Shown one piece after another: positions 19,611 through 31,242 of a DNA stretch of 64,000 bases. The notes below the pieces were generated by a model, which was not told the DNA's origin, searched no databases, and saw only the letters and a program-made list of their open reading frames with translations. The stretch's first letter is position 1. Each line of letters opens with the position of its first letter. The translations under genes and the position numbers were made by a program. This DNA is from Akebia trifoliata (Eukaryota; Streptophyta; Magnoliopsida; Ranunculales; Lardizabalaceae): positions 14,990,248 to 15,054,247 of the forward strand of contig CM030710.1 in assembly GCA_017979445.1 (NCBI GenBank), written 5' to 3'.

Positions 19611-20862
19611 TGATTAGTATCTCAAAACACTAATTTATATATATATATATACATTTTCCCAGGCATGTATCACAGTTTAGACTTTAGGTTTACCATTCTT
19701 AGTTAATAATCATGTTTACATCTCATTTGTCTCTTTACATAATTTATCATCTTAAGTAGGCATAATTTCTTCAAATAATATGCTTGTCGGAAAGATGATT
19801 ACGTACGTGTTCATATGTGCAAATCAAAAATCAGATTGACAAAGTTAAACATCAAATCAATAGAATAACTTTGCATTGCAAATAAGAGGAGAAGAGAAGG
19901 ACCGCAACCAAAGACCATCAATTTTTAGGCTAGCTTCATAGCGATGCAGTAAAATCAGCCCGCGACGTCGCATGAAGCAAGCAATTCATGGAGGCATCTC
20001 AAAAAATATCTTTCAACAACCTCATTTATTTCTATAAATAAGACTCTTGCCTATTGTACAAAAAGCTTTTGTCTAGGCCTTGAGCCTTTTGTCTATTTTT
20101 TATTTTTATTAGTTTAGATTCTTTTAATTTCCCTATAATTAATAGAGAAAATGAAGAGAGAGCGTGACTCTATTTTCTTGATGAATATAAGTGTTCTTAT
20201 TCCTCTCTATCTTTCTTTTGTTCTTGCTATGACCTTAAGCTAAATCTTCCTCCTTTAGAGAGTGGAGAAGCCTAAAGCAAGTTTGATTTATACAATAATT
20301 TAGTTTCAACTTCTCTTTCTTATTTTAATGAGTTCACTTCAAGGCCTTGTCCTACTCTAATGGACCAAAGTTAGAGATGAACCCTTACACCTTTTATGGT
20401 AGAACTTATTGGTCCATTCTTAGAATAGATCCACATGTTTCATGCTTAGTTTAGATACTAGGTGGTTGTGGTTTCACACATTAGTCGGTGAAGGAGCCCT
20501 AGCTTTAGTTTCCCATTGATATTCTTAATACTTTCCTTCTAATCGAAGACACAACACCAAGCCCTTGAATTGAGATAAAAAAAAGGATAGAAACTAGGTT
20601 AAGCTTAGGTATATGGATCTAGGTGGATCCCATTCTCTAATGGATTTTATTTCATATTTTAAGTTTAATTTCTAGCAACTTTCATTTCTTTTTTTGTGAT
20701 TTGTAATCAATTCGAACTAATTTAATCTTGGTTTTGATCCATCTCTACTTTAAGCACGATTCTACCCCTTATCCCTTGTGGTTCAGCCCTTTGCTTGCAT
20801 ACTAAGTTAAGGTAAATTTTAAATTCTAATCAATATTTTGATGGAATACAACGACACAATCA
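19611..20862 (+). mobile_element. 5' LTR of Athila-type element D
   Basis: Starts TGATTAGTATCTCAAAACAC and ends ACACAATCA, six bases before the PBS. The start matches the reverse complement of the outer end of LTR F (38693-40020) and, more weakly, the G/H LTRs. The internal block 'gagagtggagaagcctaaagcaag' matches the other Athila LTRs in the window, for example the reverse complement of 39300-39325. A TATAAATA box lies at 20033-20040. The 1252-bp length is close to the 1.18-1.33 kb of LTRs G, H and F. No matching 3' LTR was found. Confidence 0.8.
20033..20040 (+). promoter_or_regulatory. TATA box in LTR D
   Basis: TATAAATA (within tctataaataagac). It is at the equivalent position to the TATAAATAG-type boxes in the G, F and H LTRs, so it is the likely promoter of the retrotransposon. 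Confidence 0.6.
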
Positions 20863-20868
20863 AAATGT

Positions 20869-20886
20869 TGGTGTCGTTGCCAAGGA
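20869..20886 (+). other. Decayed tRNA-Asp-type primer-binding site of element D
   Basis: TGGTGTCGTTGCCAAGGA corresponds to the Athila PBS TGGCGCCGCTGCCGGGGA seen intact in element G. Most differences are C-to-T or G-to-A changes, as expected from decay of methylated cytosines. Confidence 0.75.
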
Positions 20887-22044
20887 TAAGTATACTAGTA
20901 TCAGTCTAAAGGTTTTGTATCAATCCATTTCATTTTTTGTTTCTATTTCTGTCGGCCATTTTTTTTTGCAAAAAATCAAAATAGCTATTATTTATTTTAA
21001 TTTGAGTGTCAACATAAGAACACTGTGAAAAAAATAGTCTGGGAATTCATTATTTTGACTTCGACGTGGGGTTGTTCTTGCCTTTCCGTGGTGAAACATA
21101 GAACTCTCTTTCTCTAGTTTTTCTCGAAGCTTTTATGATACAATAGCATTATATGTTTTTCATTACTATTTCTTATTTAGTACAGTTTTGATGTCCTATT
21201 TTCTTTTGTAGGATTTGTTCTGTCGAAGGAAGGAATCCAAAAGAAAAACAAAGAAACTTCAAGGGATTTTTTCATTTTATGTTTTATAATTTTAGTTAGG
21301 TTTAATTTCAGTAGTAAATCACTTTTTATTAGAGTCTTTGTAATTAATTTTTAACAAATATCCAAGAAGGCTTGGATTGTAATAAATTGATAAATATGAC
21401 GGTTGGACGATACTGTCATTGCTCCTTAGGTTCGCAAACTAAATTTAGAGTTGGTAGCCCAAGTTGACTGAACTTGTCTTCTCCCATCTAGAACGAGAGG
21501 TATTACTCTTCACACCCATGTATCTTGTGATAGTGGGTTATTATTTTCCTTTGTTTTTTAGTTGCTTTGTGTACACACTTGGATCCTTTGATTAGCAAAG
21601 AGCACTCCTAGCAAGGGATGGTACCAAAAAGATAAAGATTTGAGGTCATTACCAATTCCTTGCTCTAATTAGGAAATTTGATTCACTAGTCATCAAAATT
21701 CAAATTACTTAAAATGAATTAGATTTTGATTATAAGGCCTAAGAAGTTGACAGGATCTATTTCAAGTTGCACCAATTGAGCTTCTTGGTCATTGTCAGTG
21801 CCTATAATGATTTTGCCCTACAAAGGAAAGAGTTTGTATATTTTAGAAAAAAGGTAATTTGAGAATGTCCTTGCTTATGTATTGTGCGTCACCTTTAATC
21901 TGGAGATCTGATTGGACGATTTTGATTTAATAGAACTAGGTTGGAAAGCTAGTTGTGTTATTTCTACGCAGTTAGGAGCTATCAAAAGTTGGGCACCCTT
22001 TCTAGGTCAAATCTTTTCTTTTTGGGGACGATTGTGTATTTTGC
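20887..22044 (+). other. Leader between PBS and gag of element D
   Basis: Non-coding. Recognisable homology to the leaders of G (53301-54481) and F (37551-38670), all in their own orientation: 'ccaagaaggcttggattgtaat', 'cactagtcat', 'aaggaatt' and similar words are shared. It supports assigning D, F and G to one family. Confidence 0.7.
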
Positions 22045-25000
22045 ATGCTTGGTAGACGTTCGAGGAGGGATCTAGTAGAACCTCTCGATCCTGAGATTGA
22101 ATGTACCCTACGTAAAATTCATAGGAAATCATCATTACCCACGATGGGTGAATAAGCTTTTTTCTTATGCTTCCACAACCCCACTGATGTGCATTGTTTA
22201 CCTTTCAACAATTCCAATCAATTCAAGATTTGGCTAGCCACCATAAATATGTTATCTTACCTCAACGATAGTGAATGTGAACAACTTTATACCCACTTTA
22301 CCAGATTCTTGACCATTTGTCAAACCTTTTGGAATCAAAATTTAGATGAAGAGAGTGTTAAGGTTAGACAGTTTCAATTTTCTTTGGAAAATCGTATAAC
22401 CGTGTGGTTAAACTCCATAACACCCATTTTGTTACTTCTTGAGATGTTTTATCTAAAAACTTCATGGAAAAATTTTACCCTGTGACCAAAACTAAAAGAA
22501 TGAAGGATATCATTAGGAACTTTAGAGGGTGTTCTGATGAAGAATTCTCCTAAACTTGGGAGGGATTCAACGATTTACTTGTCAAATGCATATATCATGG
22601 CATTGATAAAGCACAATTAGTGCAAAATTTTCAGAGGGGACTAACCATGAGTCAGTGTACCCTAGTTGTGTCCATGCATAAAGGTCAACTCATGAATCAA
22701 ATTCCTTATCAAGCATATGATTTCGTGGTTGAGTTAACAAAATGTGCTCAAAATTGAAGCACTAATCATGGAGAGTTCGATAAAGAAGACTTAGTGAAAA
22801 AGTCAAGCATATATGAGGTGAAAGCAGACCCTAATCTCTAGAATATGATGACTAGTTTAGTGAGTGATATGAATAGTATAAGGAAGAAATTAGACGTCTT
22901 CACCATCTCAACATCTAATCCTTACTATGACTCTCGCTCAATATCACAAGTGGCAATTGAGCCAAGTACATTATGTGTCTTGTGTGATAATAGTGACCGT
23001 TTGGTTAAATGTTGTCCCATATTTTCGTTCATAAAGGTCAAATAAGCCAATGTAGTCAACGGTTACAATGCATTTAGGAAACCAATACCTAATTCTTTCA
23101 GCCAAACATATCACCTAAATTATAGATTTCCCAATTTCTCATAAAGGTATAATGAACCTATTCAACAAAGTGGTTTACTTGGTTTCAATAAAACATTTCC
23201 TAGACAGATTGATTCCCAGATGAACCAAACCATAGTTCCTCAAATTCCATACCAATCTCAATATCCTACAGAGTGTGATATAATACCAGAATTGACGAAA
23301 CAACAACAACTCATCCAATAACAACAGTAGACCAATCAAACTCAAACTCAAATCAATTAAGTCATTACACAATCCATAGTAAAGTTGGAAGTTTAGTTGG
23401 GTCAATTAGCTCTTTCTTAATGAGGAAAAGAGAAATTTCATTTCCCAAGTCATACCATTTTTAACTCTAGAGGTCAACCTATGGTTCCAATAAAAAAAGG
23501 ACAATACAAGGAAAGAAGCGATTCTGGAGTCTTACAAGAATCCGTTCAAGATATCCACACACTGCGATCAAGAAGGAAGGTGGATAACAATGTTCAACCT
23601 ATTGATAAAACTCAAGATAACCAAGAGAAAGATAAGGTTCAAGTAGATGAAAATTCAAAATCTCCTCAAAGAAAGGAGAAAGGCTTAGAAAGTCTTCCAA
23701 TCGTTCTACCAATTCCATGAACATCATTTCTCCGTTACCTAAGAGACAACAAGAAGAGTAAAAGATTTGATGGGTATCCTTGAAATTTATCAAAATGTTC
23801 AACCAGTATTCCATTTTTATATGCTATCAAACAAATTCTTTCTTAGGCCAAATTTCTTAAGGATTTACCCATTGCAAAGAGGGAATACCTTTTCTTCAGG
23901 AAGCCATCATGGCAGCCCAATCTTTGTCTCCCATCCTACAAACTATTGTGTACCTGAATTCAAAAATCCTGGATCAGACAATTTTCATTTACATTAAAAA
24001 TCAAGTGGTTGAAAATTTTCTATTTGACTTAGGGACAAGTGTGAAATTTTTACCTTACTTGATATATAAACAACTTGGTTTGGGGGTATTGAAACCCACT
24101 GATATCACGTTGAGTTTAGTTGATAGGTCGATCGAATTTTCAAAGATGTAATAGTGAAAGTCAAGGGTTGCTGTTTTCTTATTGACTATGTTGTTTAAGA
24201 TATAAAGCTGATCATTAACTTTACTAGCCATGTTCTTATCATCTTAGGAGGTCCATTCTTAGCAACCTCTAACGTAGTCATTTGTTGTCAAAATGGGGTT
24301 ATGACGTTAGCTTTCAGGGATATGATAGTCCAACTGAATGTCTTTCACAATTTTTAAGGAGTTGATGTCGATGATGTGGAAGAAGTAAACATGGTTGACA
24401 CTTTAGTCAATCGAATGTGTCAGGATTTAATTTATTCAGATCCTTTGAAAAGATGGTTGGCCTTGACATTGACTTTGACATAGATGAGTCAATTAGAGAG
24501 GTTAATGCATTACTAGAATCTATTCCACTCTTGGACTCTAAGCGTTGGCACGTTAAAGCCAAAAATCTTCTCGTTCATACAACCACTTTTGTTCCTTTTC
24601 AAATTTGAACCTCCTAAGTTAGAAGTCAAGTCACTTTTTGAGACTTTGAGATACACATTTCTTGTAAAAACTCAAAATTTTTTCCATGATCATTTCCTCT
24701 CAACTTAGTTAAATCCAAGAGGAAAAAATTGTTAAAATTTTTAAGAGAACACAAGGAAGCTATTTGTTGACCGAAGCTAACATTAAGAATGTAAGTCCAT
24801 CTGCATTTATGCATCAAATTCTCTTAGAAGATTTTGCTAAGCTTTCCTTAAAACCTTAGAGATGACTAAACCCAATCATGAAAGATGTAGTAAACAATGA
24901 GGTGATCAAATTATTACATGTGACTATGATATACCCTATCTTTGAAAGTCATTAGGTGACTTTCATCCTAGTAGTTCCTAAAAAGACTAGTATCACGGTG

Positions 25001-25157
25001 GTAGTGAACCAAGAAAATGAGTTAATCCGTACTCGAGTCTAAAACAGATGAAGAGTGTGTATCGACTACAGGAAACTTAATTCAATGACTCACAAGGATC
25101 ACTTTCCTTTACCCTTCATTGACCGGATGTTAGAGTGATTGGAAGGACATGTTTATT
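22045..25157 (+). pseudogene. gag-pol: gag-protease-RT of Athila-type element D, heavily decayed and truncated
   Basis: Begins ATGCTTGGTAGACG (MLGRRS), the same start as element G. Visible gag pieces: YTHFTRFLTICQTFWNQNLD, the capsid part near 22500-22750, and a VLCDNSDRLVKCCP zinc-knuckle remnant (23 kb). The protease appears near 24020 with DLGTSV, the Athila form (DLGAS) of the aspartic protease site. RT begins with the 'vvpkk' and KLNSMTHKDHF region near 25060 and stops at RMLExLEGHVY (25157), where a copia LTR is joined. Stops and frameshifts occur in most segments, and no frame longer than about 100 residues survives. The missing RT/RNase H part may be the inverted piece at 26395-27430. 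Confidence 0.8.
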
Positions 25158-26240
25158 AGATGATTGATAAGTCGACCCGTAGTAAATACGAAAAGTCTTT
25201 CCTCGACCCATTCACTCATCGAACTTTTTGAAAATCAAAAGTGGTCATAGAGGGGACATTAGAGATTTAACCACTCTAAAATAATTTTCTGCCCTTGGTG
25301 TTTTATTGGTGGTATTACATAAGTAATATCTAGCATACCTTCGAACCGTTTTGCCACCGACCTTCCCAAAAACTCAATTTGATCTGAAAAGGAAAAAATG
25401 GTATTTTGATCATTTCACCCATTTATTCCATGATCCACCCTTGGTTGTAGTTTGGAGATTTTCTACATAGTAAGATCTATCAGATCCTTGGATGGCATGC
25501 AAAACAGAGTTACCGTTTGAAAGTTATGGCCAAAATATGGCATTTTTGTAATTTACCAAATGACACTGTTCACCAAAATCAGTGGCACCGGTAGCAACAG
25601 CCAAATAGAATCAGTAGGAAGGTTTTAAAACCCGGTTCCACTGATATAGCCATTGGGAGCTCGAAAATGACTTTAAAATGAGTTCTTTTACTCATTTCTC
25701 ATTTGGATTGATCCTTAGAGAACATGTGCTCTCTCCTCTCCCATCTAGAGAGCAGTCTCTACACATTGGAAGGTCTAAACCTTAGTGGAAACTCCATTCT
25801 CCCTATGGCTTTCCTTTGGATTAAACCCTGGAGAAGATTCCTTTCCCCTCTCTACACTTAGAGAGCCTTCTTTACTCTCATGAGAGTTTAACTTAAGTGA
25901 ACCCCTTCAAACTTCCTAGACCTCTCATTTGATCCCATTCCAACCATCAAATTTCACCTTACACACACCTTGGTATATTCATGGAGCAAGGAACAAAGGA
26001 GAAGAAGGAAGGAGTAATAACAAAGAGCTGACGAACTCAAAAACTTGATTGAAAGATCCAACCGTCAAGATGTACTTGTGAACTCAAGGATTCAAAGAAC
26101 TCAAGATCACCATTGGCAAACCTTAAAGAGTTGTGTACGTCTTTGATTTTATTTTTGTACTTTCAACACTATATAAGTGGTTACTTGGTTCATCCCACAA
26201 AAACCAAGTTCTTGTTAGAATCAAGGATTCTTAAGATAAA
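25158..26240 (+). mobile_element. Copia LTR fragment (+), inverted partner of 28130-29190
   Basis: From TGATAAGTCGACC to 'aaaaaccaagttcttgttaga' it is an inverted repeat of 28130-29190 at roughly 80-85 percent by eye. Shared text includes 'ttacttggttcatcccaca', 'cattggaaggtc-aaaccttag', 'gtgacactgttcaccaaaa' and 'gtaagatctatcagat'. Compared with the complete partner (27434-29371), it lacks the first ~180 bases and the last ~700 bases. It joins Athila D on the left. Confidence 0.8.
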
Positions 26241-26394
26241 TAAAATAGTTGTGATTAGTATCAAATTTTTGTTGCCACTTTGAATTATAGTTTTAACCTT
26301 GGTCACATGCTCAACTTTTTTGGAAATTGAAAAACCAGTGGGTCATGTGCCATTTCTGACATAACCTTAGTAGAGTTGTTAGATGTCAGGTCAT

Positions 26395-27430
26395 ATTCTT
26401 GGAGGGGGCATGATAGTCCATGAGATAGGTAATTGTCCCATAACTAGGTAGTTCACAGTGTTAGCATACCAAGAAGCGTTAGAATGAAAGATTTGCATAA
26501 GTTCCTCATCCAAAAAGGTTTCAAAGATGGGTAAAGATTTTTCACTTGACTCTACGACTAACCTAGGCAATTGATCTGTGACTATACTTTCTATGTCTTT
26601 TTTTCTCGTATCTCAATATCAAACTCTTGAAAAAGTAATATCCAATGAATTAGATGTACTTTAGAATCCCTTTTAGCTAGAAGGTACTTCAATGTAATGT
26701 GGTCTTTGTAGACCATGAATTTTGATCCTATGAGGTAGTGACGAAATTTATCAATGGCATAGACTACAACTAGCATTTCCTTATCTGTTGTAGAGTAGTT
26801 AAGTTAGCATCACTAGAATCTTACTTACATATTGAATGACATGAGGAAATTTATCAATATCCTGACCTAAGACAATGCCTATCATATAATCCGATCCTTC
26901 GCACATTACCTCAAATGGAACATTCTAATTGGAGGTAGAATAATGGGACATGAGATTAACTCGGACTTGAGTTTATTAAACGTGGAGAGATATAAACTAG
27001 AGAAGTCGAATGGAATATCCTTGGCTAACAAGTCAAATAAAGGATTTGAGATCTTCCCAAAATCTTTAATGAATCTATGATAGAATCTAGTATGACCTAA
27101 GAATTGCCTTAATTCTTTCACAGTTGTTGATGGTGGCAATTTCTCAATCAGGCCGACTTTCTTGTTGTCCACCTCAATGTATTTTTATGAAATGATATGT
27201 CCTAGTACTGGGCCAAATGTTACAATAACATGGTTTTTTTTCAATTACAAACTAAATTGACCACTTTACAATGCACCAAGAAAAAAGTCAAAAGATAAAG
27301 ACATTCCTCAAAACTTGATTCGAAGATTTAAAAGTCATCTGTAAATACTTCTAGGAATCTTTCTAACATGTCTACAAAGTTACTCATCATGCACCTCTAA
27401 AAGTAGCAGGTGAAAAATCTGAGCTTCGTA
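26395..27430 (-). pseudogene. pol: Inverted Athila RT/RNase H fragment (E)
   Basis: Minus-strand homologue of element G 49020-49940. It starts at the RT segment that in G reads CNAPATFQRCMM (here only the part 'ctgctacttttagaggtgcatgatg'). It passes VGLIEKLPPSTTVKELRQFL, FYHRFIKDFGKISNPL and the RNase H block [20 protein letters not shown], and continues to about 26395. Stops and frameshifts are present. RT motifs upstream of this are absent, and these are exactly those retained (apart from about 120-150 bp) in D on the other strand. I infer that E was once the continuation of D. Confidence 0.75.
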
Positions 27431-27433
27431 CCA

Positions 27434-29371
27434 TGTCTAGACCTAGGGGGGTGAATAGGATAGTTAAAATTTCTTTTGATTTATCCAATTTGAACTTGGA
27501 TGATAATTTGACTATATGTTCTAAGTCATTCACCTAGCCTCGATTTTGCACTTATGTCTCTAAATTGCGTTTAACAGAAATACACTTGAAATTCAAACAT
27601 TCATTTAACCATGTCATTCAATGACACATTCATATACGATATATCTATTAGGCATTCATGACATCTTATGACATTGAAAGCATTTAAGTGTAAGTTACGA
27701 AATCATAGAACATGCATAAGACATGAGACTTATAATGGTTCAAAAATGTGCCTACATCCATTCTCACGGCAAGTCTCTAGTTTGCAAAGCAATAGTTATT
27801 CACGTAGAATCTAAACATTTATGACAAGTCATACGTAACATAATATTCATTCATAGCAAGCATTTATCTAAGTGTAACTTAATAGAGACATTTCCAGAAA
27901 CATGAGACAAGCATTTTATAGTGATTTGGCAATGTGCCTACATCCACTCCCAAGGTTCCTATCTAGGAACTTGGTATTCACTATCAAAGAGGTTCATGGT
28001 TCACCTCGAACCCTTTACATAGAATTTTTATGCTAGAAAAAATTCTAAAATCTTAAGATCGAGAGAACGCATCCTCTTTAAATTGTGAGTTTTGTTTCTC
28101 GGAAACTCATGAACCTCTACTCTTATAAAAAATTCTAGAATCTAACAAGAGCTTGGTTTGTGTGGGATGAACCAAGTAACCACTTACATAGTTTTGAAAA
28201 AAAAAAATTAAAATCAAAGACACACAACTCTTTAAGGTTTTCCAATGGCGATGTTGAGTTTTTCGAATCCTTGAGCCTACAAGTACATCTTGACGTTGGA
28301 TATTCCAATCAAGTTTTCAAGTTCGTCGGCTCCTTATGATTCCTCCTTCCATCTTCTCCTTTTGATCTTTGCTCCATGAATGTACCAAGGTGTATGCGAG
28401 GTGAAGTTTGATAGTTGGAATGGGATCAAATGAGCGGCTAGGAAGGTTGAAGGGGTTTACCCAAGTTAGATTCTCATGAGAGTAGAGAAAGCTCTCTAAG
28501 TGTGGAGAGGGAAAAGGAATCTTATTTAGAGTTTGATCCAAAGGAAGGGCATAGGTAGAATGGAGTTTCAACTAAGGTTTGGACCTTCCAATGTGTAGAG
28601 AATGCTCTCTAGATGGGAAAGGGGAGAGTACAAGTTCTCTAGGGATCAATCCAAGTAAGACATGAGCAAAATAACCCATTTTAAAGTCATTTTTAAGCTC
28701 CCAACCAGTTTTTAAAATCCTTATGCCGATTCTATTTGGTTGTTGCTATTGGTGCCACCGGTTTTGGTGAACAGTGTCACTGGATAAATTATAAAAATGC
28801 CATTAGGGGGATATTTTGGCCATAACTTTTAAACGGTAATTTCATTTTACATGTCATTTGGGAATCTGATAGATCTTACTATATAAAACATCCCCAAACT
28901 GCCACCAAAGTGTAGATAATGAAATAAATTTGTGAAATAACTAAAATACCCTTTTTACTTTTTTGGATCAAATCGAACTTTCGGGAAGGCCGGTGGTAAA
29001 ACAGTTCAAAGATATGCTAGATATTACCTATATAATACCACCAAAAAAACACAAAGGAAAAAAAATAGTTTAGGATGGTAAATCTCTAATTTTCCTTTAA
29101 TGACCACTTTTGATTTTTGAAAAGTCCGATGAAAGAATGGGTCGAGGAAAGAATTTCCCTAGTCACTACAGGTCGACCTATCAATAATATAAGTGTTGGG
29201 GTATGATCTTAGGTGGTCTTATTACCTATTGGACTTTGTATACATATATTGGAGCTTTTTGTTAAGGCACGTGCAGTTGGGCAACTTTAATGGAGTCTTC
29301 ATATGCCTTCAATGGTAAATTGATTCAATACTCAACATATGTCTTGGAATTGATAAAATATAAAATTAACA
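27434..29371 (-). mobile_element. Copia (Sirevirus-like) LTR, complete, minus strand
   Basis: On the minus strand it starts TGTTAATTTTATATTTTATC directly after a polypurine tract and ends ...CACCCCCCTAGGTCTAGACA. That start and a CACCCCCCT-rich end are what I recall of Sirevirus-type copia LTRs. It is 1938 bp long. It is the 3' LTR of the copia fragment 29372-32590 (same strand). Its central portion is repeated inverted at 25158-26240. No target duplication can be tested because the 5' LTR is missing. Confidence 0.75.
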
Positions 29372-29386
29372 ATCTCTTCTTTTGTC
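29372..29386 (-). other. Polypurine tract adjacent to the copia 3' LTR
   Basis: On the minus strand ACAAAAGAAGAGAT precedes the LTR start TGTTAAT. It is the site where plus-strand DNA synthesis would be primed. Confidence 0.65.
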
Positions 29387-29577
29387 AATTTTGGGACAAA
29401 ATCCTAAATTAGACCAAAAACACTGGGAAACATTACTAGAATGACCAACACAATTTTCACCCGATTAGAATCTTACAAAAGTGTTTAAAAATAAAAACCT
29501 AAGATTCTAACTACTTCGCTCCCTTAGAATGCTTTACCTGTAAAAATCAATTGAGACAATACACATGGGTGGAGACA

Positions 29578-29592
29578 TTGTCCCCCTTTTGT
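29578..29592 (-). other. Second, upstream polypurine tract of the copia element
   Basis: On the minus strand 'tgacaaaagggggacaatgt' lies about 200 bases upstream of the LTR-proximal tract and shares its context (aattgac / actgac followed by AAAAG). Repeated PPT-like tracts upstream of the 3' LTR are known from Sireviruses, so this supports the classification. Confidence 0.6.
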
Positions 29593-31242
29593 CAGTATTT
29601 GACAAATGGTGTAATCAACTCAATGTCGATACAAAATATATACCAATAAGCACAGGGAGTATAAGATACATGCACACAATTAATATGACTATCAGAGCGA
29701 GATACATGACAGAAGCAATCATAAACATACCAAATATAATATGACTAGTAAGCATAGGCATGGGATGTTGATATGACACAGAGAAAATATAACAAAATAA
29801 AACAGTGTCAAAACATGCATATGAGCGTGCACTATATAAGTGATATGCAAATAATCGATTAATTATATAAATAAAATATTTTACTATTAATCACTAGTAT
29901 AAGAAAAATAAATGTAAAAATGATTGAACTTTTGAAATATTGGCATAACATGCTAACAATATAATAAAGTATATAAATAAGAGCATAAGAATTGTATCAT
30001 GATAGATATGTGAGAAGTTATTAAATATACCAATGTAAATACTCTCATGAGACATCTTAACAATACATGAATTATGTCACGTGATCACGTTTGATCATTA
30101 TACCAACAAATGATTTTAAATATCAGAAATAAATGTAAAAGAATCAAGTTTGAGAGCACAAGAGATGTACAAAACACATGAGAGAAATCACAGTTTTGAA
30201 GGTGTTGCCAGTTCCACTAGCTTAAAGCCGGTCCCACCGGGTTTGGGAAAAAATTGGCAATTTTTTTTTTTAAATTTTTCTTGGTTTACAAAGAGGTCTA
30301 TGCTCAAATATGCCATGGACGTGTATCAAATCACTTTTAAGAAGTCTCGAAAAATTAACCAAGATTGTACCAATATGGGAGATTTTTCAAAAATTGAAAG
30401 TAAAAGAAATACATTGAAATAGAGCAATGAAAGGGATAGAAGCACGAGAATTAAATTAGGAAGGGTCTAGGAACCAAAATCTACCAATAAAATCAGGTTT
30501 CGTGATTGCTCATGTTTCGGCAAAGTTGGCCATAATAGCCAATAGTGACATGAAATTTTTTCTCATTGGGAAATTTCTAGAAACAGAGGTCATAACTTCA
30601 AGTTTGTCTATAAAAACATAGAATAAGTCTAAGTACTCAAATATTTGCCAATTTTGACTTAAATTTGGTGGAACCAATGGAGTTCCATGGTGCACACGAG
30701 CATCCGGTCAATGTTTTACCTAGAACAAAGATGTTTGAAATCCTCCAATATACCAATAAAAGTACAAAAATGGTTTTCACTCAAGATTTACAAGTTGGTG
30801 AAAAAATCAAGATTCAAAGATTGTCTAACATGTGTATGTTTACTTGGACAATTATTGACGAGAAGCAATGAGGCTCTATCATCCTTAAATGGTTTAATTT
30901 TATGAATTGTATGAGGATACATGTATCCAAATTTACTAATAAACAACATGTTCTTAAAATAAGATGGATTTCTAGGCAACATGGCCACACTGACTCAAAT
31001 AATGTGCAAATTTCTAAAATAAAAAATTCATGAAAATTAGGTTCGAACCTCAGATATACCAATAAAAGCACACATACTCGAGAGTCTTGAACTCAAACTG
31101 AGTTTTATGTTGGGGAGCAAAAAGTCTTTTCATTCATCGAATGAGTCTATTTTAGAACACATATGGGTTTACGATCCCAAATTTACCTGTAGAAACTTGT
31201 TTGGACAGTAGAACATAATTTTCGAAGAATAACAACTATTGC
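29593..31242 (-). other. Non-coding or decayed 3' region of the copia element
   Basis: No RT or RNase H coding sequence is recognisable, although it lies where these domains would be expected. The region repeats the word 'atataccaataa' or close variants near 29639, 30025, 30745 and 31055. It also contains 'ttgccaattttgactt / ttggcaattttt' and 'ggttccaccggtttgg'-like motifs that resemble LTR words. Small frames at 30150-31071 are not supported as genes. I infer deletion of RT/RNase H followed by internal duplication, but cannot show it. Confidence 0.4.
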
